A stretch of 64,000 nucleotides of DNA from Tamarix chinensis (Eukaryota > Streptophyta > Magnoliopsida > Caryophyllales > Tamaricaceae): positions 45,764,415 to 45,828,414 of the forward strand of contig CM060175.1 in NCBI GenBank assembly GCA_030549775.1, written 5' to 3'. How positions within the stretch are numbered: position 1 is the stretch's first letter; every line of letters starts with the position of its first letter. Position numbers and translations under genes: made by a program. Below the pieces are notes generated by a model that worked only from the letters and a program-made list of their open reading frames with translations, made no database searches and was not told the origin of the DNA. Shown here piece after piece: positions 33,660-45,700 of the stretch.

Positions 33660-34438
33660 CCTACCTATCATCCTTTAATTGGCTCATCACATTTAGGCAG
33701 CTACTTGAAGTGGTCCTATAGGAATGTTAGAACCTTAGCCTTGTTGAAAATCATGGGTCCTATGCATCCTCGATCATAAAAGAGTCCTACTACCCCCACT
33801 ATCTAACGGTTGAGCTCTTTAGACTGGTGACATCTATGCCACCGTACACTACGAATGTGCCTGCCCTTGTAGAGCACTACTATCAATGACATAACACTTT
33901 AATCGATGATGGCCCATCTTACCATGAACAAAAGAAATAACCAGCTATAAGCATAATCCTTTCCTAGGTGGTTCTTACCACATAGCTGATAGATGAAATT
34001 TCTTGAACATAGTTGAATCATCTCTACTCTAAATTGGGGTACCTCTCCTGAATGAAGAATATCTGAGGTCTGGATCATCCTCTCTCCCCTATGTTTTTAA
34101 CTAATCTCAAATCTCTAGTTGGCCCCTCCATAGGCACTGTGCTTGAGTAATCGCTAATGCCACTAAGGAATAATCGTATAAAGCATAGAGGTCATATGCA
34201 CGAGTCCCTACCTGTATATCCAAGATTTCCATACTCAACCCCAATTGGAAACAATGCATATTCGTCCTCTCCTTAGTGTCAACCTCTAAAGCAAAGTGGA
34301 CCAGGTAAAAATAATGGCTATAGTACTCCTCCACTAATGATTTACCTTGATGTAATACCATGAACTCATCGTACTTTAACATCTTTAGGCTAGTAGGATA
34401 GAGCCGAGCCGTGACCTTCTCGACGAAGGTCTCCCACC
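33660..34438 (-). pseudogene. gag: B gag, C-terminal half
   Basis: An open piece of 91 codons (34107-34382) reads EFMVLHQGKSLVEEYYSHYF, LVHFALEVDTKERTNMHCF and LGLSMEILDIQV, the Q-G-x-S-V-x-E-Y and GL-x-x-EI landmarks of the gag domain. Upstream codons RWETFVEKVTARLYPTSLKM precede it up to 34438, where the LTR begins. The N-terminal gag half, leader and primer site are missing. Zinc-knuckle codons should lie near 33800-33900; I could not read an intact CCHC box. Confidence 0.8.
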
Positions 34439-35265
34439 TTTAACACTCAATTTTTGGACTAGAAAATTTCATTTGTTGGACAATAGGGAAGCATTTGAAA
34501 AATAAAACCAGGAAATGCTAACTCCACACTAACTATGAGAGAGTTGTGATCATCACCTAATTCTAATCTAGTGCAAGGAAAAATAGAGCAAGAATAAATG
34601 ATCATACAATTCAAGTGATAATAAAAGATAATAAAACCTAGAACGATATTATAAATAGAATGAATTTGATAGTTTTGTAGGATGAAATATAGTGAATTGA
34701 GCGAAGAGTTTAAACAACTAGAAATAAAAACTACTGAAAGCAATGGGCAAAATACTTATCATCGATTAGCCAAACTCTTAGGTATATATATAAACCTCCA
34801 ACCCTTAGTAATGGCCCACATCATCACCCTCAATATACTCTAACTGAGATTTGCAACCGTACAAATTGTCCTCTATTGCCTGGGTAAGAAGATGGATCAT
34901 CATAATGACTACACAGGTGTAGTATCAGTGTAGTGAAGTACTATTAAAACAAATGACCTAAAACATAGTAACGCTCATGTGGCACATTGAAGTAACGTGA
35001 CAGCATGGTAACATCATATCAATATAGTTCTAGTACACCAAGGCATGATTGCATGTTAATCATAGAAGTATAAAGATAAATCCATCCTTTAGTGACCACA
35101 TAATTAAAAATAAAATCCACAAATAACCAATTAGCTATTTAAAAATTCTCACACTAAACATCTCATAAGGCATAAGCCACAGGTTAGATTGTTTTATAAT
35201 GCTTACAACAAACACCTAATATTAATTAGGTGTTTTACAATGCTCACACAAATTACCTCATAAAG
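34439..35265 (-). repeat. Second B-family LTR, truncated
   Basis: It begins TTTAACACTCAATTTTTGGACTAG, aligned to the TGTAACACCCCTAATTTTTGTACTAG start of the left B LTR, and continues with the AAGCATTTGAAA, GTGATCATCACCTA, AATGGCCCACATCATCA and TCAATATACTCTAACTGAGA words in the same order. It stops in the hairpin-minisatellite region at about 35265, where A3 pol begins. It abuts gag codons instead of a primer site. Confidence 0.8.
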
Positions 35266-35269
35266 AATA

Positions 35270-36060
35270 ATTCTAGGGTTTTTTTCTTTAGAAGTTTTAT
35301 CACATGTGTCATCCCACTGGAGCCTGGTTGTTTTCTTTAGAAGTTTTATCAATGGATGAGGTATCTTTGAGAAGTCATGGACAAAGTGTGTATAGTATTT
35401 AGTGAAACCCAGGAAACAACGAATCTCAGGGATACTTGTTGAAGCCTTCCACTTAATCAAAGCCAAAATCATTGTAGAATCCATGACTCCTACTCCTGCT
35501 GACACCACATGTCCTAGAAATGCGACCTTCCAAAGCCAAATGTCACAAAAAGAGAGCTTAGCATACAACTTTTGCCCTCAAAGGAGTGACAATATTATAT
35601 GAAGGTGTTGCTCATGCTCCTCTATATGCTAAGAGAAAATTAAAAAAATAGTTTATAAAAATAGTAACAAACTAATTCATAGAGCTCATATCGCCTTAAA
35701 GGTCATCTTCATGATGTCCCCCTTGTCAATGAGAAACTAATGATATCCTGACCTCAAGTTAATCTTTGAGAAGATTGAAGCACCTCAAAGTGAGTCAAAT
35801 AAGTTATCAATCTTGATATGAAAATAATGACTCTTCACCGCTAGCTAGTTCAAACCCTAATAGTTAATGCACAGATAAAGGCTCCTATCCTTCTTATTCA
35901 CAAAAAGAACTATTTCTCCCCATAGAAAATACTCGAGAAAATGTAATCATGTGAAAAAAAAATCCTCCAACTAAGCTCAACTCCCTGAAACTATTTGTGC
36001 CATCTGGTAGGACACCTTTGATAAAAGCTCAGCTCCTAGTACGAACTCAATAGCATTATC
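35270..36060 (-). pseudogene. pol: A3 reverse transcriptase with connection domain
   Basis: The minus strand has the connection domain in one 121-codon open piece (35203-35568): YAKLSFCDIWLWKVAFLGHV, then IRCFLGFTKYYTHFVHDFS, HPLIKLLKKT and LQWDDTCDK. These are the LYAKLSKCEFWL, FLGHVVS, EIRSFLGLAGYYRRFV words of Ty3/gypsy pol. Upstream at 35590-36060 the RT palm and fingers are decayed: the segment with the catalytic F-x-D-D box and PFGLTNAP is deleted near 35650-35670, while words for FSKI, KNHYF and the EIDF start survive. It joins truncated B LTR sequence at about 35265. Confidence 0.82.
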
Positions 36061-36339
36061 TACAGCATGTATGAGTGGGATACCTACATTATCCTTGGGA
36101 ATTTTATCAGGAAACTCCTAGGCTACTAAAACAAATTCCAATGCTGATAAATCCTTATTCAACTCTTAAAGTCCATATAAATACATGGGATAACCTCTCT
36201 GCACCAAAGAATATAATATATGGGAAGATATGACCTTCTTCATAGGTCTAGGCTTGTATCTTTGATAAGATACCCTAGCACTATGAGGTCCTCACAACAT
36301 GACTCATTCATATGAATAATCTATGACTATCTTATACTT

Positions 36340-36600
36340 CCCCAACATATCCATCCCTAGGAAAATGTCAAAGTCCTAAAGGTCCATCTTAACCAAGTCT
36401 ACTAGGAAGTCTACCTTGTATATCTCTAAGGTCATATCTAAGTAGAGTGTAGTAAAATCCAATCTATCCTTAGAATATGATATCACATAAATTGACACAA
36501 AAAAAGACCGAGATAGAGAAACTCTAATAATAAACAAAGAAGAAACAAATGACAAAAATGCCCTAAAAATGAATAACACATATAGTCATAATGAAATTAT
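36340..36600 (-). pseudogene. pol: A3 aspartic protease remnant
   Basis: The open piece reads MLFIFRAFLSFVSSLF... and ends VDFLVDLVKMDL. It lines up with A1 protease (VLFDSGASLAFVSSAF ... VDFLVNLVKLDL). The DSGA catalytic word has become IFRA, so the enzyme is dead. The ILGMD word follows at 36350-36372 behind a stop. Confidence 0.75.
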
Positions 36601-36639
36601 GGTTAATGTTAAAATAACCACATATATTTACCTATCTGC

Positions 36640-37850
36640 CTCTGTTTGGCTGATGACATTTAAGTGCCAGTCAAATTGTACTCCTTGGTATCCTCCATAA
36701 CACCCTTGGGAAACATAGGTCTATCCTCCTCCCTGAGGAAATGGGTGAGATGCCTATGGTCTCCCCTTAGCCTCCCTAGACTAACCACTACTTAAAGTAG
36801 GTGCCCTCTATTAAAATTGTTGTGGCTTGTAAGGCCATTGTTGATAGGCCTATTATTGAGGTACAAATGATCTCTACTATTGGTACTGACCCTGTTGATG
36901 CTAGAACTCAAATTACTTGTGGCCCAATTGACCACATGTCCTTAACTAAACAAGAGTGCCTAATAGTCTCGCCCTAAATGATCTCCACTATAGAATCAAC
37001 AAAAGAAGTACCTCAGCTGACCTAAATTTTTTTATGAGATCTTATCTTACCATGGTGTTACAATTGACCTCCTTAAGGCAAGATTTGACCCTGCTATTGA
37101 AATTTTAGTCATCAACCTACTAAGGCCTAGATTACACCTCCAAAACCCTATATCTCTAGCTTCCTCTTATCCAAAATGGAAGCATGATCCTGAACTAGTG
37201 TACGGGACAGACACGCTAGATCATTTAATGTTGCCAAGCTTTGAAAACCCATGGAACCATCATCCTTTTGATGTTATAATAGAGTCCTTGCTCAAACTGA
37301 TAGACCACCATCCACTTATGCATTGCGATCTCTGGTGCAAACATTAGTAACTAAGTGATGATACTCCCTCATAGTCATACTCTCTTGAGTCAATTGCATG
37401 AACTCGTTCAACTTATTCCTCTTAAGACTCTTAGGGTAAAACTTAGCACGAATTTCCACCTTGAAGTCCTCCAAATACATCATCCATCTTCCTATAGCAT
37501 GACGACCTACCCCCTAAGTGTTGGCAACCCCTTATATGAAGGAATATGTAATGCTGGCCTTCCAAGAAAGTGGGATATCAACTACCTCCTATATCCTTTC
37601 CATGTCATAGATCCATCCTTCTTAGATAAACAAATCCTCATCATAGGCATAGGTTGTTGGGTGACATCCCATAACCCTATAAAGTTAGTCTTCTTCGATA
37701 CCCACCTGTGGTTAATGTAGAGGTTGTGGTGGTAATTAAGGAGGGATTCGAACAAACTCGATGAATGCCTCAAAGGTCTCCTCTAAATGACCCATATAGC
37801 TATGAAGTTTCCTATTGAAATACACGCAAAATAAGAAACATATTAAGAAA
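36640..37850 (-). pseudogene. gag: A3 gag remnant
   Basis: By comparison with A1, codons for FKVEIRAKFYPKSLKRNKLN, EFMQL-TQESMTMREYHHLV and the VGYHPTTYAYDEDLFI segment run from about 37680 down to 37330. The far N-terminus (GHLEETFEAFIEFVRIPP region) lies at 37735-37790. A Pro-rich linker and the knuckle region follow toward 36640, with stops. Plus-strand reading frames at 37355-37720 are the antisense of this domain. Confidence 0.75.
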
Positions 37851-38046
37851 ACATAATCTTATCTTACTAACACATGATATGGATAATAACATTCAAGGGC
37901 CACCTAGGTTACCATTTCATTACTCCACCCAAGTTAACATGTATTTTCAAGGAATAAAGATGTTCTAAAATATGAAATAGACAAGTGAAATCAAAGGATA
38001 TATCATTTGAAAACCAAAAATTTAATATATAGTAATCAAAACCAAC

Positions 38047-38060
38047 ACTCATATACCAAC
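38047..38060 (-). other. A3 primer-binding site (decayed tRNA-iMet)
   Basis: The minus strand reads GTTGGTATATGAGT, against GTTGGTATCAGAG in A2. It lies one base from the A3 LTR start TTAAAACACCCC. Confidence 0.65.
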
Positions 38061-38230
38061 TTAAAACACCCCAAATTTTACTACAAAAATACTATTTTAC
38101 AATGAAAGCTCATAACCAAAATATTAGGTGTTATTGCTATAACGATGCAAGTCTCATTTACCATGCCATCATTATATCAATTACAAATTTAAAACCATTA
38201 ATAGTAGAATAGAATAAATTTAAATGAGAG
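38061..38230 (-). repeat. A3 5' LTR, part 1
   Basis: It aligns with the first 170 bases of the A1 LTR, including ATTAGGTGTTATTGCTATAA against GTTGGGTGTTACCACTATAA. It breaks off at the start of the C LTR and resumes at 50063. Confidence 0.8.
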
Positions 38231-39004
38231 TGGTGTACAAGATCATCGACTAATAATCTTCTACAAAGCCAAGACATTTCTATAGCCTTAAGAACTGTAA
38301 AAGCCTTCAAAATTTTAATTTACTTGATTGGTTAAGGATGTTGATTTCAAAATTCTCTTGGAGGGTAACTAAGATCCAACCTACAATAGTTAACCTTCTA
38401 TAAATAAATATTTTATTTGTCAATAGAATACACTCCACTACTTTCCAAAGATCTCAATTGAAGAAGAAGAAACACACAACTCTTAGTGTAGTTCCCTCTA
38501 TCAAAAGTTTTCTTACCATTATACATTTCATGAAGGTGTACAAGACCATATATATACATGTACACATCTATACCCTTTCATTAAAAACCCCATACATTCA
38601 GTTACAATAATGAACTCAACCATTTAGGCACAATAGAAGCATATATAAGAGTTGCAATGACAAGTTACAAGCCTTTGAAAGTATAAAACAGAATGACAAA
38701 CCTATACCAACTCTAACTATGTAAAATATAGATTTAACATATGTAATCCAACTTTGTGCTTTTTAGCCTTCTTCTTCCATGAACATTTTAATTCTTGTAA
38801 GGCCATTGTCCTTTACATCAAAGATTTATAATAGCTTGAACTTCTTGCAAACATATGTAATACCTACAAGAATTACTTATCAAAACATTAGAAGCATAAG
38901 AAATTTCAAGCATAATCGGTTCCATCTCCAAGTATTCTAATTCTTCTTATTTTTCATAAATTAAAAAATAGGATTGAGAGTGAGCTGGAGATGCTCTTGC
39001 ATCA
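38231..39004 (-). repeat. C 3' LTR (left copy) with polypurine tract
   Basis: It aligns over its whole length with 49343-50062: AGATCATC(G/A)ACTA, AAGGATGTTGATTT, ATATATACATGTACACAT, TTTAACATATGTAATC and TTCAAGCATAAT words are shared in order. A TATATATA box on the minus strand (about 38550-38559) is shared with 49612-49624 and 63328-63336. After CA at 39003-39004 the plus strand reads TTCTCCCCTT, a polypurine-tract complement (39005-39014). Confidence 0.88.
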
Positions 39005-39064
39005 TTCTCCCCTTATAAATAAGATTTTTCTCTCAACTTATCATAACTATAGTAAGGACATAAG

Positions 39065-42000
39065 TGTAACATCTCTAAATTTTACAGTTAAAAATTTTCA
39101 TTTGCACATAAACCATATACTAAAACAAGGGGTACAACTGCCATAATCGGTACAAGACTATCCCCTGACCAATCTCATACAAACTACAAGGTAAATTTTT
39201 TAAAAGAAATTAATTTAAGTAGAACATAAAACCCTAATGTTTTTAATAATTCATAGTGAAAATAGAATGCGCGATGCAAGATTTATTACAGAAATAGAAA
39301 ACGAGTACAGTAACAATGCCCTTATGGGGGAAATATAACGATTAATAAAACAATAAGAAAGATAGAAATAGGTGAGTCCAAACAACACTCTCTCGGGCCC
39401 TATGAGTAGTCCAAAAGGCCATCACTCTGTCCTACTCACTGCAGTGAAGGCATCAAAATCACCATATGCAAGATCTCTTACCTACACCAACATAAAAGGA
39501 GCCACTACTCATGGGAATGAGCAGCACCCATAAAATGATTGATTAGTATGTTATGCAAAGAGTAAGGTAACCATGCGACTAAGGTCATACAACATAAATG
39601 ATAGATAAAACATGTAGTGAATCAATCCACTTAAGCATAAGCATTAGATCATAGGATATTATTTCCATTCCCTCACAATTCTCAATTTAGAAAGCATCCA
39701 GAGCGAAAAGCTACTGGCCACTATTATTCGCTTGTGGATTGGTCTCTGAGGCAAAGTACTCCTAGCCACTATTATGTCGGTGAATCGGTCTTGCATCGAC
39801 CCTCATCGTGTTCCACTATAAGTAATTAGTATCTTTCCTATGGCATATTATCGTTTAAATTTTGGTTTATAGAACTTGGGATCGCCCACTATTATCGCCG
39901 GTGGATTGGAAATATCTAAGACAACACACACCTAGCCACTATTATTTGCTGGTTGATTGGTCTCCTGGGCACCTTGTAGCTGGCTATTATTATTGCCCGT
40001 GAATCTGTCGGGGACTAGCTCAATAATATTTCACTTTAAATGTTTAGTTTCTTATTCATGCTTTATTCAATAGGTATTTTCTTACTAGACATTAATGCCC
40101 CACTAGACTTCTCATTCTCACCCTTTCACTCCAGCTCCCCTAAAAGGCCAGTCCCATATCTTAGGACTTCTACGCATCCTAGGACTCGTAAACATTTCCC
40201 CACATTTTCCTTACTCACCATGAATAACCCAAACTCCTATGTACATAGGTCAAGACCCACTTTCCTATATCTCTGCTTCAACTCACCATTACCCTCTAGG
40301 GTTTTTCCACACAAACCCTAATCTTAATTATGTGGCCTAACCTCTCCTAATCATACACGTGCCATGCTCCCTTTGCTTCCAACACCATCATTCCACTCAA
40401 TCCACACCTAACCTCATAAATTTACTTCTAATCCTTCATATATGATCATGAAAACCCTAGTTGGCCACCCAAAACCCTAGTACCTCTCCTTTCTTTTATA
40501 TCATCCCCTCATCACCCACACACGCCACTCTCCTTTCTAGTTGACTCATTTCCCCCTTCATGGTACACCCTTCCAATCTTAACCCACACTCCAACCACTT
40601 ACCATTAACTCTCCCTTCCACACACTTCCTCCACTTAGAGTCCTTCTCACAAACCCTAGTTAAGTCACCCCATTCACACTTCTATCAACATATGTATTAT
40701 TTTTCACTCATGGATTCCAATCACCCAATGCACTCTTCCCTCATCTTTATTAACCCTTAAATCACATTTTTCCACGTAAATGTAACCCCCATACACTAAC
40801 CACCCTATGCAAGCCTTACACTTCTCATATAAGTTTTATTGCAACCTCTCATTTCATTCATATTATCCATTTATTTATCTTTGCATAAGTCATAAGGTAC
40901 TCAGGTCTTTCTCAATTCCCTCTAACCACTCCACTTTCTTTAATTCTTTTATCTCACAACGTCATCATACTACTTAATGAATCCTAGCATGCATGTCATT
41001 TAGGGCAACAATTCATAAGGCATAACACAAAATACAAGTCATATCACCACATTACACAGGCCATAATATATATATAATTTACCTTAGCTCCATGGTTAGC
41101 CAGCTACGCTACAAGCATATAATCCATAACCACATAGGATATAAACATATAACCAAACACACACAAACACATAACATACAATTTGGCCTTAATCACATCC
41201 TTACTTAGATAAAAATAGGGCTTAGAGCACAACTCCTAAGCCTCCTTAAGGGAAAGGTTTGGTTCACCAACAAGAGTGGAATACTAATGTTAACTTCCCT
41301 CTTATTTATTTTATTATCAACTAACTAATTATTAGTAAAAGACTAATAATAGTAATGATAATAATAATAGACTTATTAATAATAAGATTAGTATTATTAA
41401 TGATCCTAATAATAATAATGATAGAAATAGTAATAATAATGATGATGATGATAATAATAAGACTAAAAATGACAATTATATAAAATAATTTATACTTAAA
41501 TAAAAGCAAGGGTTAAGGTACAACAACAGGTGGAGGTAGCAACTAGGGTGGCTGTAGTGGTAGCACATAGCATCCATGAGGATAGCAGGTCGTGGGAGTA
41601 GTGGTGATTTCAAAAGGTCTGAAATTTAGGGTTCGATGAGGGAAAGGGAGGTGGTGGTTGTGAGGTAGTAGGTTTCTTGGACTAGGAGGGTTGCAATGAT
41701 GTGGTGGTGTGTCAAGGCAGCGGTGTAGGTGATGGCAATTCGGTGGTTGAAGGTGGAGGAGAATAAAGAAGGATGAAGGTGGGGGAGAAAGGGGAAAAGA
41801 AGGGTATGGGGAGATAGAGGAAGGTTTGCTAGGTTGAAAGGGAAGTAGTGGGGGTGGTCATTGTAGTGAAGAAAGCAGCATAGGGTGGTAAATGGGTCAG
41901 TGGTAGGGTGTAAATGGCAGCCCAAGCTGCCCACTATACAAGAGTAGGGTGGGTTGTGCAAGGGGGTTCGGGGCAAGGAGTGGTCTTGTTTGGTGGAGGG

Positions 42001-42700
42001 TAATGTGGGGGAGAGGATGGGTGGAAGTTTGGATGGCGGCAATTACGGCTGCATCTAATAGGGCAGTAGAGGAAAGCTTCGAGAGTTTTTGGGCAAAGCA
42101 AAAGGAAGAGGAAGAAGGATGAGGGATGGGGTATTTATATACATAGGAAGGAGAAGACGACAAGGGAGGATGAGGACAAGGGAGAGGGATGGGTAAGTAG
42201 CTACTGGACAGCGGTGGCAAGCCAGTATAATCTTGTAGGTATGCAAGTTAGCAGAGGGCAGAGTCAGTTTTGGCAAGGCTAAAAGGATATTAGGTGAGGG
42301 TGTCAGGGTTGTAAAGGGGAGGGGACCAGTGTAAGGAATTACAAACTACAAACCCTATAGGTTAGGTTGAGGGGAAGGTGAGGGGAGAAGGAGAACCATG
42401 TCTACAAAGTAGCCATGCACACTATCTATCAAGGGGCGAGGTAGGAGATGAGGGTAGAAGGGAAAAAATGGGGAAAAGGTGGGAATAAAAAAGGGAAGGA
42501 CAAGATAGCATGTTGGGCCATGCAAGGGGTGAAGAAAAAAAAAGAAAAGGTTGGTTGCGCTTCATGGGGGAAAAGAAGGAGAGAAGGGAGAGGTAGAAAA
42601 AGAAGAAAAAGGATGAAAGAAAAAGAAAAGGAAGAAAAAGAGGGAAGGAGGAAAAAGGAAAATGAGGTGGAAGGGGTATTTGGGATTTTTTTATTTAAAT
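39065..42700 (-). repeat. D1: long A-like LTR inserted in C, end truncated
   Basis: It starts TGTAACATCTCTAAATTTTAC. In plus-strand order it repeats the A2 LTR architecture: five CACTATTAT...GGTGGATTGG modules (39718-40010) closed by TTTCACTTTAAATGTTTAG, a C-rich ACCCTAGT region (40080-40760), a TAA-rich block (41336-41470) and a purine-rich block with GGGGTATTTATA (41520-42690). The A+T-rich last few hundred bases and any internal region are missing. Minus-strand reading frames of 107-138 codons at 41626-42220 are pyrimidine-rich LTR sequence. Confidence 0.75.
42132..42139 (-). promoter_or_regulatory. Candidate TATA box, D1 LTR
   Basis: TATAAATA on the minus strand is preceded on the plus strand by GGGG, in the same place within the purine-rich block as in A2. 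Confidence 0.55.
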
Positions 42701-42704
42701 AAAA

Positions 42705-42789
42705 ATTAGTAAAAATAAATAATTAAAATTTCTTTTATGGATACTATCCTTTGATTGGGACATTCACAAGCAAAGTGTTCTAACCCTTG
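42705..42789 (-). pseudogene. gag: C gag, second half of the zinc knuckle
   Basis: The minus strand reads QGLEHFACECPNQRIVSIKE. This is the latter part of a C-x2-C-x4-H-x4-C knuckle (GHFARECPN in the family). The first half (codons for K-C-x-K) lies at 47484-47505, on the other side of D2. The two sides join into one knuckle when D2 is removed, which identifies both D2's insertion point and the owner of this fragment. Confidence 0.75.
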
Positions 42790-45700
42790 TGTAATACCTG
42801 AAAAATTCACTACTGAAAAATTTTGTTTTATTATATTGATTAGCGGAAGCAGAATAACAAAACTGTGAATTATGGGGATATTACCATGACACTTAGCACC
42901 AGATCGTTTCACTCCTAATGTTCCAATACCAAATGCTAAGACTAAAAGAGTAAAATACGACTTTCGAGAAATTCAAACATATTTAAATCAAAGTAGCATA
43001 ATAAACAACTTACAAAAAAAAATCCGCCAATGGTGGCTACAAAAAAACGATTACATTGAAATTAGGAATTTAAAAGGGAAAGAGTAAAAACCTAGGAATT
43101 TCCGGATAGTTCCTTATGCTCTTTCCCAAGAGTCCACTTGAATAAAACCTGAAAAGGACCTATAAGGGACACTGCCCGTTGAATAGGCAGGGGTCCCACA
43201 AATGGAACCCTTCAGTACTATGGTACTGAGTAACCCTTTAAAACTCACTTAATAGTAGGACTGCAATGCAACACATGATACAAAACTACATACATACATA
43301 ACGAAACATACATACATAATATTCACTTCCATACATTCACATACTTAATAAGTTAATCAGATATTAATAGGTCATAATGAACAATCGATACTTCTGGGCC
43401 TTAAGCCATTATTTCATCCTTAATCAATCATATCGGATTATAAATATCCGTGTGAGTGCAGGAACTTCACTATTATAGCTGGTTGATCGGAGTACAAATA
43501 TACATCATCCAGAGTAGCACGCATCTGGGCCATTATTATATCTGGTGGATTGGTCCTCATAAACATTATTTAGAATAAAACACTTCAGGGCCACTATTAT
43601 ATCTGGTCAATCGGTACTCATAAACATCATCCAAGGCAAAACACTCCTGGAATACTATTATATCTTGTGGATCGATACTCATAATATAATTCAACTAGGC
43701 CCGGCTCATTGGTCTTTCACTTTCACGCTTAGTGTTTTCCCTTTTTAATCATCACAACAATTCCATTTATTTACCTCACTAGGGAGATCAAGGTTGCGGG
43801 ACACAAAGGTACACTAGTCGCATTGGTGCATATGAGCTACCTAGTACCCGTCAACTATCAACCTTGGGACGCAAAGGTAACATGGTCGTACTAGTGCATA
43901 AAGCTAACTCAATATCCTACCAACAAGGACACCTAATCCATAAGCATGCATACCTCCTAAATAGGTACGTAGAGCTAGATAGAGTAAGATATATGGCTTG
44001 GTTGGGGCACAAAGGCACACCAGCAAATACCAAAATAATTGTGGCTAAACCACGTCTTTAAGGTAGCGACCCCTAGAGGGCCACCATTCCCAATCTTGAG
44101 GTCTTTCACTTTAAGTATTAGTATTTCAATTAAGGTGATCATGAAAACCACATAATCAGATATTTATTCGCTTTCAATTGTTCTGATATCATTTGGTATT
44201 TCTTATTCATACGATTATCCAAGATAAGCTAGAATGAATCATTAAGGCTATCATAATCTCATCCAATTCTGATTTAAGATTCGTTCTCGTGATACTTACT
44301 AATTGTCAAATACTCTTGTCTTGCTATTTAGTGTTACTTGAGTCATATTACGAAATTTCGCTATCACAACGACATGTTAGATCCAAATTACTCATTTACC
44401 CCTTAATTATATAATTACTAAGTCATCCCTTTTTTACTTGACAAATTACCATATTACCCTCTCCTTGTTGCATAATTACCAAATTACCCCTTACCTAGTT
44501 TAGGTTACCAAGTTACCTCCTATACTTATTAGGTCACCAACTATCCTTCATAATTTTTACACTTAACATATTTTCCATTTGGTTTGTTAGATTACCAATT
44601 TGCCCTTCTCTTTTATTATAATTAACAAATTACCCTTCTCCATTATCATAGTTACCATTTTACCCTTTAATTGGTTACATTACAAAATTGCCCTTCTCTA
44701 TTGTTATAATTACCAAACTACCCTTCTTCATTTTCAAAATTACCAAATTACCCTTTAGTTGGTTAAATTATCAAATTACCCTTCTCCATTATCATAATTA
44801 CCATTTTAGCCTTTAATTGATTAAATTACCAAATTGCCCTTCTCCATTATTATAATTACAAAACTACCCTTCTCCCTTATTATAATTACCATTTTATCAT
44901 TCTACTCTATTATAATTACCATTGTACTCCTCACCATTATTATAATTATCATTTTCCCCTTTTATTTATAAATTACTATTTTATCCTTTTACTTACAAAA
45001 TTTTCATTTTGCCCTTCACTTCCATCATCACAATAATACCCTTAATTTTCCAAAATTACCATTTTGCCCTTTATCCCCAAAATTACTATATTACCCCTTT
45101 TACTTATAATTTACCATTTTTCCCTTCTCCTCTAAAATTACCATAATACCCTCTTACTTAAAAATTACCATTTTATCCTTTTACTCATAAAATTACCATT
45201 TTACCCCTTTACTTCTAAAATTACCATTTTACCCTTTTACTTATAAAATTACCATTTTACCCTTTACCTTCAAATTACCATTTTACCCTTTAGTTCCAAA
45301 ATTACCAATTTACCCTTTTCACTTGCAAATTACCATTTTGCCCCTTATTACACTACTTATATTAAATTATCACCACTACATGAAATATTAATATTAATAC
45401 CCCATTCTCATCATCCAACTCCACCAAACATTATATTTCAACATAATACTCATTGGAACTCACAAATATTAGGCCACATTCTTGCACAAGATATATTACT
45501 AAAATACCTCTATGGCTCACAATAATATTATTCATGCATTAATAGTCACAATAGCATAATACAACATGGATAAGTACTTAATATTTTTATTACTAACATA
45601 AACTAGCATGATTTTCTTTTTATCAATCAATATAAGCAACTACATATAATATATTAAACAATATATATCATGCAAAATAACATATTAAAACCCTAATGTG

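Larger units (their letters stand above)
27044..34438 (-). mobile_element. B: Tekay-like LTR retrotransposon inserted in A3 integrase
   Basis: A complete 3' LTR (27044-30401), a polypurine tract, then integrase, RNase H, RT, protease and gag in minus-strand order. The element stops in the middle of gag at 34438, where another B-family LTR begins; no leader or primer site is present. The coding regions carry stops, an RT deletion and a lost protease aspartate. B is younger than A3 because it interrupts the A3 integrase. Confidence 0.82.

Noticed and set aside
41626..42276. Three overlapping minus-strand frames of 73-138 codons
   Set aside because: Pyrimidine-rich LTR D1 sequence in three frames at once, with no conserved motif.
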